Source of the DNA: UBA9655 sp964597045
GTDB lineage: Bacteria; Pseudomonadota; Alphaproteobacteria; UBA9655
Direction of reading: 5' to 3'
DNA length: 59,108 nucleotides
Assembly: GCA_964597045.1 (NCBI GenBank)
Contig: CAZQWE010000010.1
Coordinates: 1 to 59,108 of the forward strand
Shown: positions 52,896 to 59,108 of the stretch, piece by piece
Layout of the letters: each line of letters starts with the position of its first letter
Position numbering within the stretch: the first letter of the stretch is position 1
The notes under the pieces: model-generated
Told to the model about the DNA's origin: nothing
Seen by the model: the letters and a program-made list of their open reading frames with translations, nothing else
Database searches by the model: none
Translations under genes and position numbers: made by a program

Positions 52896-54578
52896 ATGAA
52901 AAATTTTGTCACATATATATCCCTTTCTCTTTTAGCCAGTGCAGCTTCTTTAAATGCTTTTGGTTCTTTTAACATTGAAAATGCTGAAAGACCAAAAATA
53001 GAAGAAAAGAAAGTAAAGCTTAGAAGAAAGCTAAACGAAGTTGTTGGAGAGGAAAGAGACTTTGCAGAAAGAAAGTTACAACTCCTTGAAACTATTTATC
53101 CAAATGCTGCGGGAAATAATAACAATGGAGCTTTAAAAATTAATGAATATAAAGCTCTTAAAAAAGAAGAACTTATTTGGAAAAAAGGAAATGGTAAATT
53201 TGTTCCCCGATTTGATTTTGAGAATCTCTCAATTGAGGTTAATGGGAACAACGTTCATATATTGCTGCGAATAAGTAGTACCCTAGAGGATCAGGAAGCG
53301 CCTCTTTGCCTCAAGCAGGGGCAAGGTATCTTGTGGAATAATGGAAAACTTGAAGTTGTTGAAAATGCTCGCTTCTTGACAATAAAGGATGACAAAAAAC
53401 GTGTAGATTTTGAAATCTACAGAAGCGATGATATTCTCCAAGTACAAAGAGCTGTTGGGGTTAAATACTTCGGTCTTGTCTTACATGCAGAAAAAGGACT
53501 TGTTCGTTTTCCAGGACAGTATGAAGAATTAGAACAAGTCGCTATAAAAGCAAATACATTCCATAATTGTGGAAGTTTCAGAACAAAAAGTTTCCAATTT
53601 CTTGGTGACGTTCTTGAGAACAATGGTGATTTATGTTCACAATTACCATTAGTATTGAGCAAACCTTGCGTTACGGTTAATAATAATTGCGTTATTCAAT
53701 CTCCCGAGATCATTGCTGAAAGTATGAAATATAGCGGTCCTCCTGTGCTTCCCCTAAGGGATGTGGAGTTTATTGTTGAACAGCCTGTTGGAAAAGCTCC
53801 ACCCCCACCTACTTCTGGCCCTAAACAAACTGTGGTACAAAAGAAAAAGGGCAAAAGTGCAAATAAGGCAGGGCTCATAAAGGTTCCTATAGGAAGACCT
53901 TTGCCTCCTGCTCCTTTAACAAAGGATGGTTTGATAAAAGCAAACCATTCGGATACTGATCTATTTTTTAGGCAGTCTATGCAAAATCTGCGGCAACAGT
54001 CTGGTTACAACGACGAGCCAAATTCGGATGATGATGGAGATGATAGTGAAGAGATTATAAAGACAAAGCCAACCAAATTAGTTAATGCGTCGTTTAAAGA
54101 AAAAGTTAAAGTGGCCCGAGATCTGGTTGATGCTAAGAGACAAGAATTAAGTGATGCTTTTAAAATAGCGACTAAAGAGAAAAAGCCAGGTGATAATTAC
54201 TATAATTCAAATATTGACAATGCAATTCAAAATGTCACGAAAATACAAGCAGAAATAAAGGTTCTGATTGAAGATGAAAAAAAACTTTTAAGAGAAGCCA
54301 TGATTGATTGTGATCAACGTATCACTGATCTCACAAAAAAACCTACTGACTTTCCTAATAGGCGTAAGAAAGAAATTGGAAGAATTTTAGATGAAAAGTC
54401 AGCCTATGAGCGTCTTCTCAAATCTATAGATGATAGAGAAAAAGATGAAAATAAAACATATGAAGAAAGACAAGCAGAAGCTACTGCAACAAAATCTCAA
54501 ACAGATGCACTTATCAGAAAAGCTCGGCAACAATTTTCTTCAGGATCTGAGGATGAAGAAAATGACTCAGATTGGTAG
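52896..54578 (+). CDS. Secreted modular protein: repeat module, proline-rich linker, coiled coil, acidic-Trp end
   Basis: The product has 560 residues. A signal peptide (MKNFVTYISLSLLASAASLNA) precedes a charged helical segment, then one copy of the module shared with the OTU protein (~106-288; FDFENLSIEV, GQGILWNNGKLEV, FPGQYEELE, LENNGD). A proline-rich region (KAPPPPTSGPKQ, GRPLPPAPLTKDG) leads to an acidic patch (NSDDDGDDSEE), then a charged coiled coil (~395-540) and the end SGSEDEENDSDW. It is a paralogue of the next gene (N-terminal FNIENAERPKI versus FNVENAEKPHI). No database family is recognised. Secretion and interaction with host proteins are inferred from architecture. Confidence 0.8.
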   Translation: MKNFVTYISLSLLASAASLNAFGSFNIENAERPKIEEKKVKLRRKLNEVVGEERDFAERKLQLLETIYPNAAGNNNNGALKINEYKALKKEELIWKKGNGKFVPRFDFENLSIEVNGNNVHILLRISSTLEDQEAPLCLKQGQGILWNNGKLEVVENARFLTIKDDKKRVDFEIYRSDDILQVQRAVGVKYFGLVLHAEKGLVRFPGQYEELEQVAIKANTFHNCGSFRTKSFQFLGDVLENNGDLCSQLPLVLSKPCVTVNNNCVIQSPEIIAESMKYSGPPVLPLRDVEFIVEQPVGKAPPPPTSGPKQTVVQKKKGKSANKAGLIKVPIGRPLPPAPLTKDGLIKANHSDTDLFFRQSMQNLRQQSGYNDEPNSDDDGDDSEEIIKTKPTKLVNASFKEKVKVARDLVDAKRQELSDAFKIATKEKKPGDNYYNSNIDNAIQNVTKIQAEIKVLIEDEKKLLREAMIDCDQRITDLTKKPTDFPNRRKKEIGRILDEKSAYERLLKSIDDREKDENKTYEERQAEATATKSQTDALIRKARQQFSSGSEDEENDSDW

Positions 54579-54582
54579 GTAT

Positions 54583-54615
54583 AAAAACCCTCTTAATAAA
54601 TAAGGGGGTTTTTTA
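54583..54615 (+). terminator. Rho-independent terminator
   Basis: AAAACCCTCTTA and TAAGGGGGTTTT pair with one G-U, separated by a short AT loop, and run into a T tract at 54609-54614. It isolates the gene at 52896. Confidence 0.85.
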
Positions 54616-54633
54616 CTTTATAAATAAAATTAT

Positions 54634-54663
54634 TTGACATTTTCTAAAAAAAATATATATAAT
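54634..54663 (+). promoter_or_regulatory. Sigma-70 promoter of the WASP-like gene
   Basis: TTGACA at 54634-54639 and TATAAT at 54658-54663 are 18 bases apart, both perfect to consensus, 34 bases before the ATG at 54698. It lies just after the terminator of the preceding gene. Confidence 0.7.
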
Positions 54664-54697
54664 ATATTATATTAAAGTATTATTTGTGGTGATTATT

Positions 54698-56560
54698 ATG
54701 AAGAAATTTTTTTCCTATTTAACTTTTTCTCTTTTGGCTGGAGTTGCTGCTTTAAAAGCAGGTGGGACATTTAATGTCGAAAACGCGGAAAAGCCACATA
54801 TACAAACCAAGAAAATGAAATTTAGAAAGAAGCTTGAGACTGCTTCTGAGGGAAAAGAATTAGAATTTACTCAGAGAAAATTAAATATCCTTCAAACTGC
54901 TAGTCCAGATGACGAAAATTTAAACAACAATAATATGGCTTCATATAGTGCTCAATATAAACAATTAAAAAAAGAAGAGCTTTCCTGGAAAAAAGAGGCT
55001 GGTAAGTTTATTCCTCGTTTCGATTTTGAGAATCTCTCTATGGAAGTTTTTGGGAATAATGTCCATCTTTTATTGGATAAAAGTCAGACTTTGGAGGGTC
55101 AAGGTACTGGGTTTACTCTTAATCCGGGACAGGGAATTTTATGGAAAAATGGAAAATTTGAAATTGTTGAAAAAGGACCCTTTCTGACTATTGATAATGA
55201 CAAAAAGAATATCCATTTTGAAATCTATAAAAGTGAAAATGTCATTCAAATCACAAAGTCTATTGGTGTTAAGTACTTTGGTCTTAATACAAATTGTCTT
55301 GTTCGTTATCCAGGACAATATGAAATGTTGGAAAGATTCTCTTTAAGGGCACCACATTTTATAAATAATGGAACCTTAAAGGTAAAAAGTTTCCAGTTCG
55401 ATGGCGATACTCTTGAAAACAATGGTTATATCATTTCAGACAATCCCATTGTTATTGGAAGTAATAATGCAACAGTTAATAATAATAATTTAATTATGGC
55501 CCCTGGTTTTATTTCAAATGAAATGATTTATAACGGAAGCCCCGTTGTGCCAGTGAGAGATTTTGATGAAGCTTTCTTTGTTGACAAGGATGAGAATGCA
55601 CCCCCACCGCCTCCTCGTATGGATGAGGATGAAGAGTTGAAAGAATCTAAGGTTGGTGAAGATACGCCTCCTCCCCCCCCTTTGAGAGATTTTGATGAAG
55701 ATTTCTTTATTGACAAGGATGAGAATGCACCCCCTCCGCCTCCTCCTGCCGATGAGGATGAAGAAGTAAAAGAAGAGAAGGTTGCTGAAGAAACTCCTCC
55801 TCCATCACCGCCTCTTTCTTCAAAGAAGGTTCAGCCTGAAGAGAATGTTGTTGAGCAAGGAAATGACTCTCTCGCTGCGCAACTCAGTGCGGTTAAATTA
55901 AAGAAAGCTGAGCCAAAGTCCTTTCAAAAAACAAAGGCAGTGGATTCACTTGCCGAAAAGTTAGCAGAGCAAAGACGATTGACACACCCCGATGAAGATG
56001 AGGACATATCCGATGATGAAGAAGAAATTGTTGTGTCTACACCCAAAATTCAAAGCGTCGTAAAGATTGATGAAAGCCCTGAAGGAAAAGTTAAGGCCCT
56101 CAATGGTGTATTGTATCCAAAAGAGGAAAGTCTAAGAGAGTTAAATGCTGAATTAGCACGAAAAGCGACAGCTGGAAAGGATACGGAGAAACTTGATGAA
56201 AAAGTTAATAACTTAGTTCAGGAAGTTAAAGCTCTGAGAGAGCAGAAAGTGAAACTTCTCCATGAAGTTATTGCTGATCTTAAAAAGGAAAAAGATGGTA
56301 TTGAAAAAAAATTGAAAGATGAAAAAAGAACAGTGAGATATATCGTCAAGCAAACAAATCCCTTGGCCAATAAGATTTCTGAGTATGGGCGTGCTCTTCA
56401 GAATTTAGAGGAGAACCTAGCTGAGAAATCCTATGAACAAAAGGTGGCTGATGCGGTTGAAAGTGAGACGAATCTCAACTTGTTTATTAAAAAAGCCCGT
56501 GCCAAACAGGATAACAAACCTCTTGAACAAGCTGAAAATGATGATGATGCGTGGAATTAG
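54698..56560 (+). CDS. Secreted modular protein with polyproline, WH2-like motifs and acidic regions (candidate actin-regulating effector)
   Basis: This is a 620-residue protein. In order: signal peptide (MKKFFSYLTFSLLAGVAALKA); helical charged segment; one copy of the shared module (~108-283; FDFENLSMEV, YPGQYEMLE, INNGTL, LENNGYI); two 43-residue repeats with polyproline tracts at ~302-306, 324-328 and 345-350, flanked by DEDEE; two WH2-like motifs, LAAQLSAVKLKKAEP at 392-406 and LAEKLAEQRRLTHP at 418-431; an acidic patch (~432-445); a coiled coil (~460-590); and an acidic end, AENDDDAWN. This order recalls WASP-type actin nucleators. That is inference; the WH2 matches are short. ATG at 54698 has GGTGAT just upstream. 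Confidence 0.8.
   Translation: MKKFFSYLTFSLLAGVAALKAGGTFNVENAEKPHIQTKKMKFRKKLETASEGKELEFTQRKLNILQTASPDDENLNNNNMASYSAQYKQLKKEELSWKKEAGKFIPRFDFENLSMEVFGNNVHLLLDKSQTLEGQGTGFTLNPGQGILWKNGKFEIVEKGPFLTIDNDKKNIHFEIYKSENVIQITKSIGVKYFGLNTNCLVRYPGQYEMLERFSLRAPHFINNGTLKVKSFQFDGDTLENNGYIISDNPIVIGSNNATVNNNNLIMAPGFISNEMIYNGSPVVPVRDFDEAFFVDKDENAPPPPPRMDEDEELKESKVGEDTPPPPPLRDFDEDFFIDKDENAPPPPPPADEDEEVKEEKVAEETPPPSPPLSSKKVQPEENVVEQGNDSLAAQLSAVKLKKAEPKSFQKTKAVDSLAEKLAEQRRLTHPDEDEDISDDEEEIVVSTPKIQSVVKIDESPEGKVKALNGVLYPKEESLRELNAELARKATAGKDTEKLDEKVNNLVQEVKALREQKVKLLHEVIADLKKEKDGIEKKLKDEKRTVRYIVKQTNPLANKISEYGRALQNLEENLAEKSYEQKVADAVESETNLNLFIKKARAKQDNKPLEQAENDDDAWN
55556..55813 (+). repeat. 129-bp tandem repeat encoding the polyproline/acidic units
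   Basis: Two copies begin at AGAGATTTTGATGAAG (55556 and 55685). Each encodes RDFDE-x-FF, DKDENAPPPPP, DEDEE and TPPP, 43 residues. The copies differ at scattered positions, so the duplication is not the most recent event. Confidence 0.9.
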
Positions 56561-56574
56561 TAAATTTTGATTTG

Positions 56575-56608
56575 AAACCCTTTCAGTGACTGAAAGGGTT
56601 TTTTTTAT
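56575..56608 (+). terminator. Rho-independent terminator
   Basis: AAACCCTTTCAG (56575-56586) and CTGAAAGGGTTT (56590-56601) form a perfect twelve-base stem with a three-base loop, followed by a run of T. Confidence 0.92.
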
Positions 56609-57285
56609 TCATGATAAATTTATAAAATTGAAGCTTCATTCATTTATATCATCTGTTTAAGAAAAGAGTTGACAATACTCTTGTTATTATGAAATATTCA
56701 TTTAATTAACAATTATTATTAATGTTTAAAGCAATGTAACAAAAGGTGATCATAATGATACGATATTTACCCCTCATAACACTTTCTCTTTTAGCAACAA
56801 CAGGAATCGTTGAAGCTGTTAAAGACCCTTTAGATATAACGGAAGAAGTTGTTGAGAAGCGAAAAGCACGACTTCAAGCAGGCATTAAGGCTGTTGAGGA
56901 CGAAGCTGGAAACAAAGTCAATCATGCTTCCGTTGTCGAACTCGATACAAACTTAAATACTATGACAACAGTTCTTACAGAAATTAAGCTAACTAAAGCG
57001 AAAATTTTTGAGCTAAATAAAGAGATAATTAATGGAGCTCTGTTCGATGCACTCATAGATTGGCACGAAAAGTCATTAAATTTTTTAATAAGAAGTTTAA
57101 CAAAATTAAATGCTGAGTACGTGACTCACCGAGATATACTTGTAAAGGCAGCTCTCTTGAAGAGAAAAGTTGATCAAGTGGTAGTTGCTACGACACCTCA
57201 GACATCACCTCGTGTCATAACTGTAACACCAGGAACTGTAGGTGCAGGTTCAGGCAGTGAAGTTAATTCACCTAAAGGGTCACCT
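56598..57285 (+). repeat. Copy 1 of a ~1.83-kb tandem duplication
   Basis: Starting in the T tract of the terminator, this segment aligns with 58428-59108 at an offset of 1830 bases. From 56631 through the start codon only three of 127 bases differ, and the first ~150 coding bases are nearly identical. Divergence is concentrated in codons for residues ~70-120, where the second copy is also 24 bases shorter. Confidence 0.92.
56669..56697 (+). promoter_or_regulatory. Putative promoter conserved between the duplicated genes
   Basis: TTGACA at 56669-56674 is followed 17 bases later by AAATAT (a weak -10 box). The second copy has TTGACC at 58499-58504 in the same context. Conservation of ~120 upstream bases supports a regulatory role. 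The untranslated leader would be ~50 bases. Confidence 0.45.
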
Positions 57286-57744
57286 ATGGGATCACCTATC
57301 ATGCCAACCCTTTCTCCACATGTTTCACCTAAAGCAGGTAAAAAAGCCCTCTCTCTTGAGAATTTTGAATTGAAGTATACAGGAATGGCTCAGAAAGTTG
57401 AGAACTTGGCGAATGGATCTACCAGAATCACAACTGATAATAATAATAATGCAAGTTATCAATTTGAATCCACAAGATTCCCAGTAAAACCAGGAGATAT
57501 CCTTCGTTTGAGCTATGACGTTAAAGTTGAAAAAGGGATTATTTCTTTTGGTTTTTTAACAACCCTTCGTAATAATTGGTACGGTGATGAACTTTTGCTT
57601 AAAGAAGGAGATTGCAAGGGAGTTTATGAGCGTGAGGTTCCTGCGGATGAAACAGAGGCTTCTTTAGTTCTTCGGAATTATCATTTAGGAGCTCCTGACG
57701 ACTCAATCGTTACTGTTAACAAAGTCAAAATCGAAAAAGAATAA
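56755..57744 (+). CDS. Secreted protein with helical N-terminal half, Ser/Pro linker and C-terminal beta domain
   Basis: This 329-residue protein has the signal peptide MIRYLPLITLSLLATTGIVEA, very like that of the OTU protein. Residues ~25-140 are helical and charged. A linker rich in SP and TP (TTPQTSPRVITVTPGTVGAG, KGSPMGSPIM, SPHVSPKAGKK) connects to a C-terminal ~115-residue beta-rich domain (NASYQFESTRFPVKPGDILRL, WYGDELLLKEGDC, LVLRNYHLG) that recurs in the next gene. It looks like a carbohydrate-binding-type sandwich, but no family is established. The ATG at 56755 replaces GTG at 56746 because AAAGGTGAT fits as ribosome site. Own terminator downstream. Confidence 0.82.
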   Translation: MIRYLPLITLSLLATTGIVEAVKDPLDITEEVVEKRKARLQAGIKAVEDEAGNKVNHASVVELDTNLNTMTTVLTEIKLTKAKIFELNKEIINGALFDALIDWHEKSLNFLIRSLTKLNAEYVTHRDILVKAALLKRKVDQVVVATTPQTSPRVITVTPGTVGAGSGSEVNSPKGSPMGSPIMPTLSPHVSPKAGKKALSLENFELKYTGMAQKVENLANGSTRITTDNNNNASYQFESTRFPVKPGDILRLSYDVKVEKGIISFGFLTTLRNNWYGDELLLKEGDCKGVYEREVPADETEASLVLRNYHLGAPDDSIVTVNKVKIEKE

Positions 57745-57766
57745 ATCGCCCACCTTTTTGAAACAT

Positions 57767-57802
57767 TCAGTCCTCCTTAATCAAGGAGGACTGATTTTTT
57801 TT
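57767..57802 (+). terminator. Rho-independent terminator
   Basis: TCAGTCCTCCTT (57767-57778) and AAGGAGGACTGA (57783-57794) pair perfectly with a four-base loop, followed by TTTTTTTT. Confidence 0.93.
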
Positions 57803-57879
57803 TGTGAAAAACTGTTTGACTTTTTTAATGATATAAATAAAAGTCCATAAATTAAAATAGATGAATATAGGTGAACATT

Positions 57880-58389
57880 ATGACTGGAAAATTACTACTT
57901 GCGACGATGTCCTTTTTGGGTAGTTCTTTCGTGCTTGAAGCATTGCCTGAGAAAACTACCAAAACCAATGAGATACTCATTAAGTCTACGAATGGAAAAG
58001 AAACTATTAAACTTATGACGACTGGCAAGGAAAAGACCATAGAGCAATTACGGGGTGGGACACAAGTAACAACCGACTTCAATAAGGATGCAAGTTACAT
58101 ATTAATAAGCCAAAAGATGCCCGTGAAAAGTGGTGAAAAGCTAAATCTTTCCTATAAAATTACAGTTGCAGCTGGTGGCGTTATGTCAGTGGGTTTTTTA
58201 AATACAGCGGGTAACGGTTGGTATGGTGAGGAACTTGTCCTAAAGCCAGGAACTCACAGTGGAACGCTTGAAAGAGTTGTTCCTGAAGGTGAAAAAGAAA
58301 CAACCCTTGTGTTCAGAAATTATCACTTGCAAAATCCTGGACAAACCACTTTTACAATTGAAAAGCTTCAATTTAATAAAGTAAACTAA
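57880..58389 (+). CDS. Small secreted protein with the same C-terminal beta domain
   Basis: The product has 169 residues: a signal peptide (to about SFVLEA), a short linker and the ~115-residue domain shared with the preceding gene (NKDASYILISQKMPVKSGEKL, GFLNTAGNGWYGEELVLKPG, TTLVFRNYHLQNPG). The helical half and SP linker are absent, so it is essentially the domain alone. The ATG at 57880 replaces a GTG at 57871; AGGTGA lies just upstream. TTGACT near 57816 may be its -35 element. It forms the second gene of the duplicated unit. Confidence 0.8.
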   Translation: MTGKLLLATMSFLGSSFVLEALPEKTTKTNEILIKSTNGKETIKLMTTGKEKTIEQLRGGTQVTTDFNKDASYILISQKMPVKSGEKLNLSYKITVAAGGVMSVGFLNTAGNGWYGEELVLKPGTHSGTLERVVPEGEKETTLVFRNYHLQNPGQTTFTIEKLQFNKVN

Positions 58390-58406
58390 GTCAAACTTTT
58401 CCATGT

Positions 58407-58436
58407 ACCCCCTTTAATTTAAAGGGGGGGTTTTTT
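58407..58436 (+). terminator. Rho-independent terminator
   Basis: ACCCCCTTT and AAAGGGGGGG pair around an AATTT loop and are followed by TTTTTTATTC. Confidence 0.85.
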
Positions 58437-58584
58437 ATTCAAGATATATTTATACAAATGAAGCTTCATTCATTTATATCATCTGTTTAAGAAAAGAGTT
58501 GACCATACTCTTGTTATTATGAAATATTCCTTTAATTAACAATTATTGTTAATGTTTAAAGCAATGTAACAAAAGGTGATCATA

Positions 58585-59108
58585 ATGATACGATATTTAC
58601 CCCTCATAACACTTTCTCTTTTAGCAACAACAGGAATCGTTGAAGCTGTTAAAGACCCTTTAGATATAACGGAAGAAGTTGTTGAGAAGCGAAAAGCACG
58701 ACTTCAAGCAGGCATTAAGGCTGTCGAGGACGAATCAGGAAAGAAAGTCAATCATGCTTCCCTCCTCGTACTCAATAAAAACTTAAATTCTATGACAACA
58801 GTTCTTAAAGATATTGATGTAGCCACTAAGAAAATTGCTAATACTGCAAATCCACACGTGAAAAAAGGGCAACAAACTCATTTAGATGGATTAACAAGAC
58901 GTTTAACAAGATTAAATGATGAGTACGTGACTCACCGAGATATACTCGCAAATGCAGATCTCCTGAAGAGAAGAGTTGATCAAGTGGTAGCAGCTACGAC
59001 ACCTCAGACATCACCTCGTGTCATAACTGTAACACCAGGAACTGTAGGGGCAGGTTCAGGCAGTGAAGTTAATTCACCTCAGACATCACCTCGTGTCATA
59101 ACTGTAAC
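58585..59108 (+). CDS. Paralogue of the 56755 protein, 3' end beyond the window
   Basis: An open frame from ATG 58585 runs off the window after 174 codons with no stop. The signal peptide (MIRYLPLITLSLLATTGIVEA) and next ~30 residues match the 56755 protein. The middle helical region differs (KKIANTANPHVKKGQQTHLDG), then DEYVTHRDIL and the linker TTPQTSPRVITVTPGTVGAG return. The linker then starts to repeat (NSPQTSPRVITVT) instead of continuing KGSPMGSP. The C-terminal beta domain, if present, lies outside. Confidence 0.85.
   Translation, partial: MIRYLPLITLSLLATTGIVEAVKDPLDITEEVVEKRKARLQAGIKAVEDESGKKVNHASLLVLNKNLNSMTTVLKDIDVATKKIANTANPHVKKGQQTHLDGLTRRLTRLNDEYVTHRDILANADLLKRRVDQVVAATTPQTSPRVITVTPGTVGAGSGSEVNSPQTSPRVITV
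59001..59108 (+). repeat. 75-bp tandem repeat in the Ser/Pro linker
   Basis: ACCTCAGACATCACCTCGTG occurs at 59001 and again at 59076, a period of 75 bases (25 codons), in frame. The second unit is cut by the window end, so the number of copies is unknown. Confidence 0.9.

Larger units (their letters stand above)
58428..59108 (+). repeat. Copy 2 of the ~1.83-kb tandem duplication (runs off the window)
   Basis: This is the partner of 56598-57285. It begins in the terminator T tract and includes the promoter, ribosome site, signal peptide and part of the coding region. The array probably continues beyond the window. Confidence 0.92.

Noticed and set aside
55598..55620. Ena/VASP EVH1-binding FPPPP motif
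   Set aside because: The residue before the prolines is Ala, not Phe, Trp or Leu, so a class I EVH1 site cannot be claimed.

Overview
The window comes from an AT-rich, Gram-negative, host-associated alphaproteobacterium, most probably of the Holosporales / Paracaedibacter-Caedibacter kind. This is inferred from gene content and order: hemC-hemD-mitofilin-like-hemY, sdhE next to mfd, rodZ-hisS-prfA and a K+-independent H+-PPase are alphaproteobacterial. The last 9 kb encodes secreted proteins of eukaryote-interacting type. No database search was possible, so the taxonomic call is an inference.

Layout. 1-46: 3' end of a 5S rRNA. 235-2739: OmpA-like lipoprotein, LysE-type exporter and a DUF1259 (LppY/LpqO-like) secreted protein. 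2765-8111 (minus): rod-shape operon mreB-mreC-mreD-mrdA-rodA. 8112-8303: divergent intergenic region with a perfect ParB-binding parS site; a second perfect parS lies inside dapD at 12729. Two such sites 4.5 kb apart suggest the window is close to the chromosome origin. 8304-11449: hemC, hemD, mitofilin-like gene, hemY-like gene. 11413-13394 (minus): dapD-dapE. 13555-18884: periplasmic transglutaminase-like protein, tRNA-Arg(UCU), rodZ-like gene, hisS, prfA. 18887-20351: DUF4143 ATPase with short direct repeats and a palindromic repeat element upstream. 20409-24324: tilS, ftsH, accD. 24458-27180: Gly/Ser/Tyr repeat protein and a large DUF2079-like membrane protein. 27177-33642 (minus): polA, mfd, sdhE. 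33650-34295: PIN/Phd toxin-antitoxin pair. 34389-46942: secreted subtilase, DUF4139 protein, rmuC, nupC, miaA, a DUF1016 nuclease gene broken by an in-frame stop, a TipA-like MerR regulator, csaA, an MFS transporter and several small or unknown secreted proteins. 47068-49890: trmB and hppA.

The most unusual part is 50006-59108, a run of Sec-signal-bearing proteins, most of them separated by their own terminator and some with a visible promoter. The first is a 935-residue OTU-type cysteine protease (probable deubiquitinase) with two copies of a ~165-residue module of unknown function at its C terminus. The next two are paralogues carrying one copy of the same module each, followed by proline-rich, acidic and coiled-coil regions and an acidic C terminus with a Trp at or next to the end. 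One of them (54698-56560) has polyproline tracts, two WH2-like motifs and an acidic patch in the order found in WASP-type actin nucleation promoting factors. After these comes a tandem duplication (period about 1.83 kb) of genes sharing a different C-terminal beta-rich domain. It runs off the end of the window.

Almost the whole window is coding. No stretch above about 300 bases lacks a gene or RNA. Several starts were moved downstream from the longest reading frame, to an ATG with a Shine-Dalgarno sequence where one is visible. Members of the terminal array often use GGTGA-type sites.
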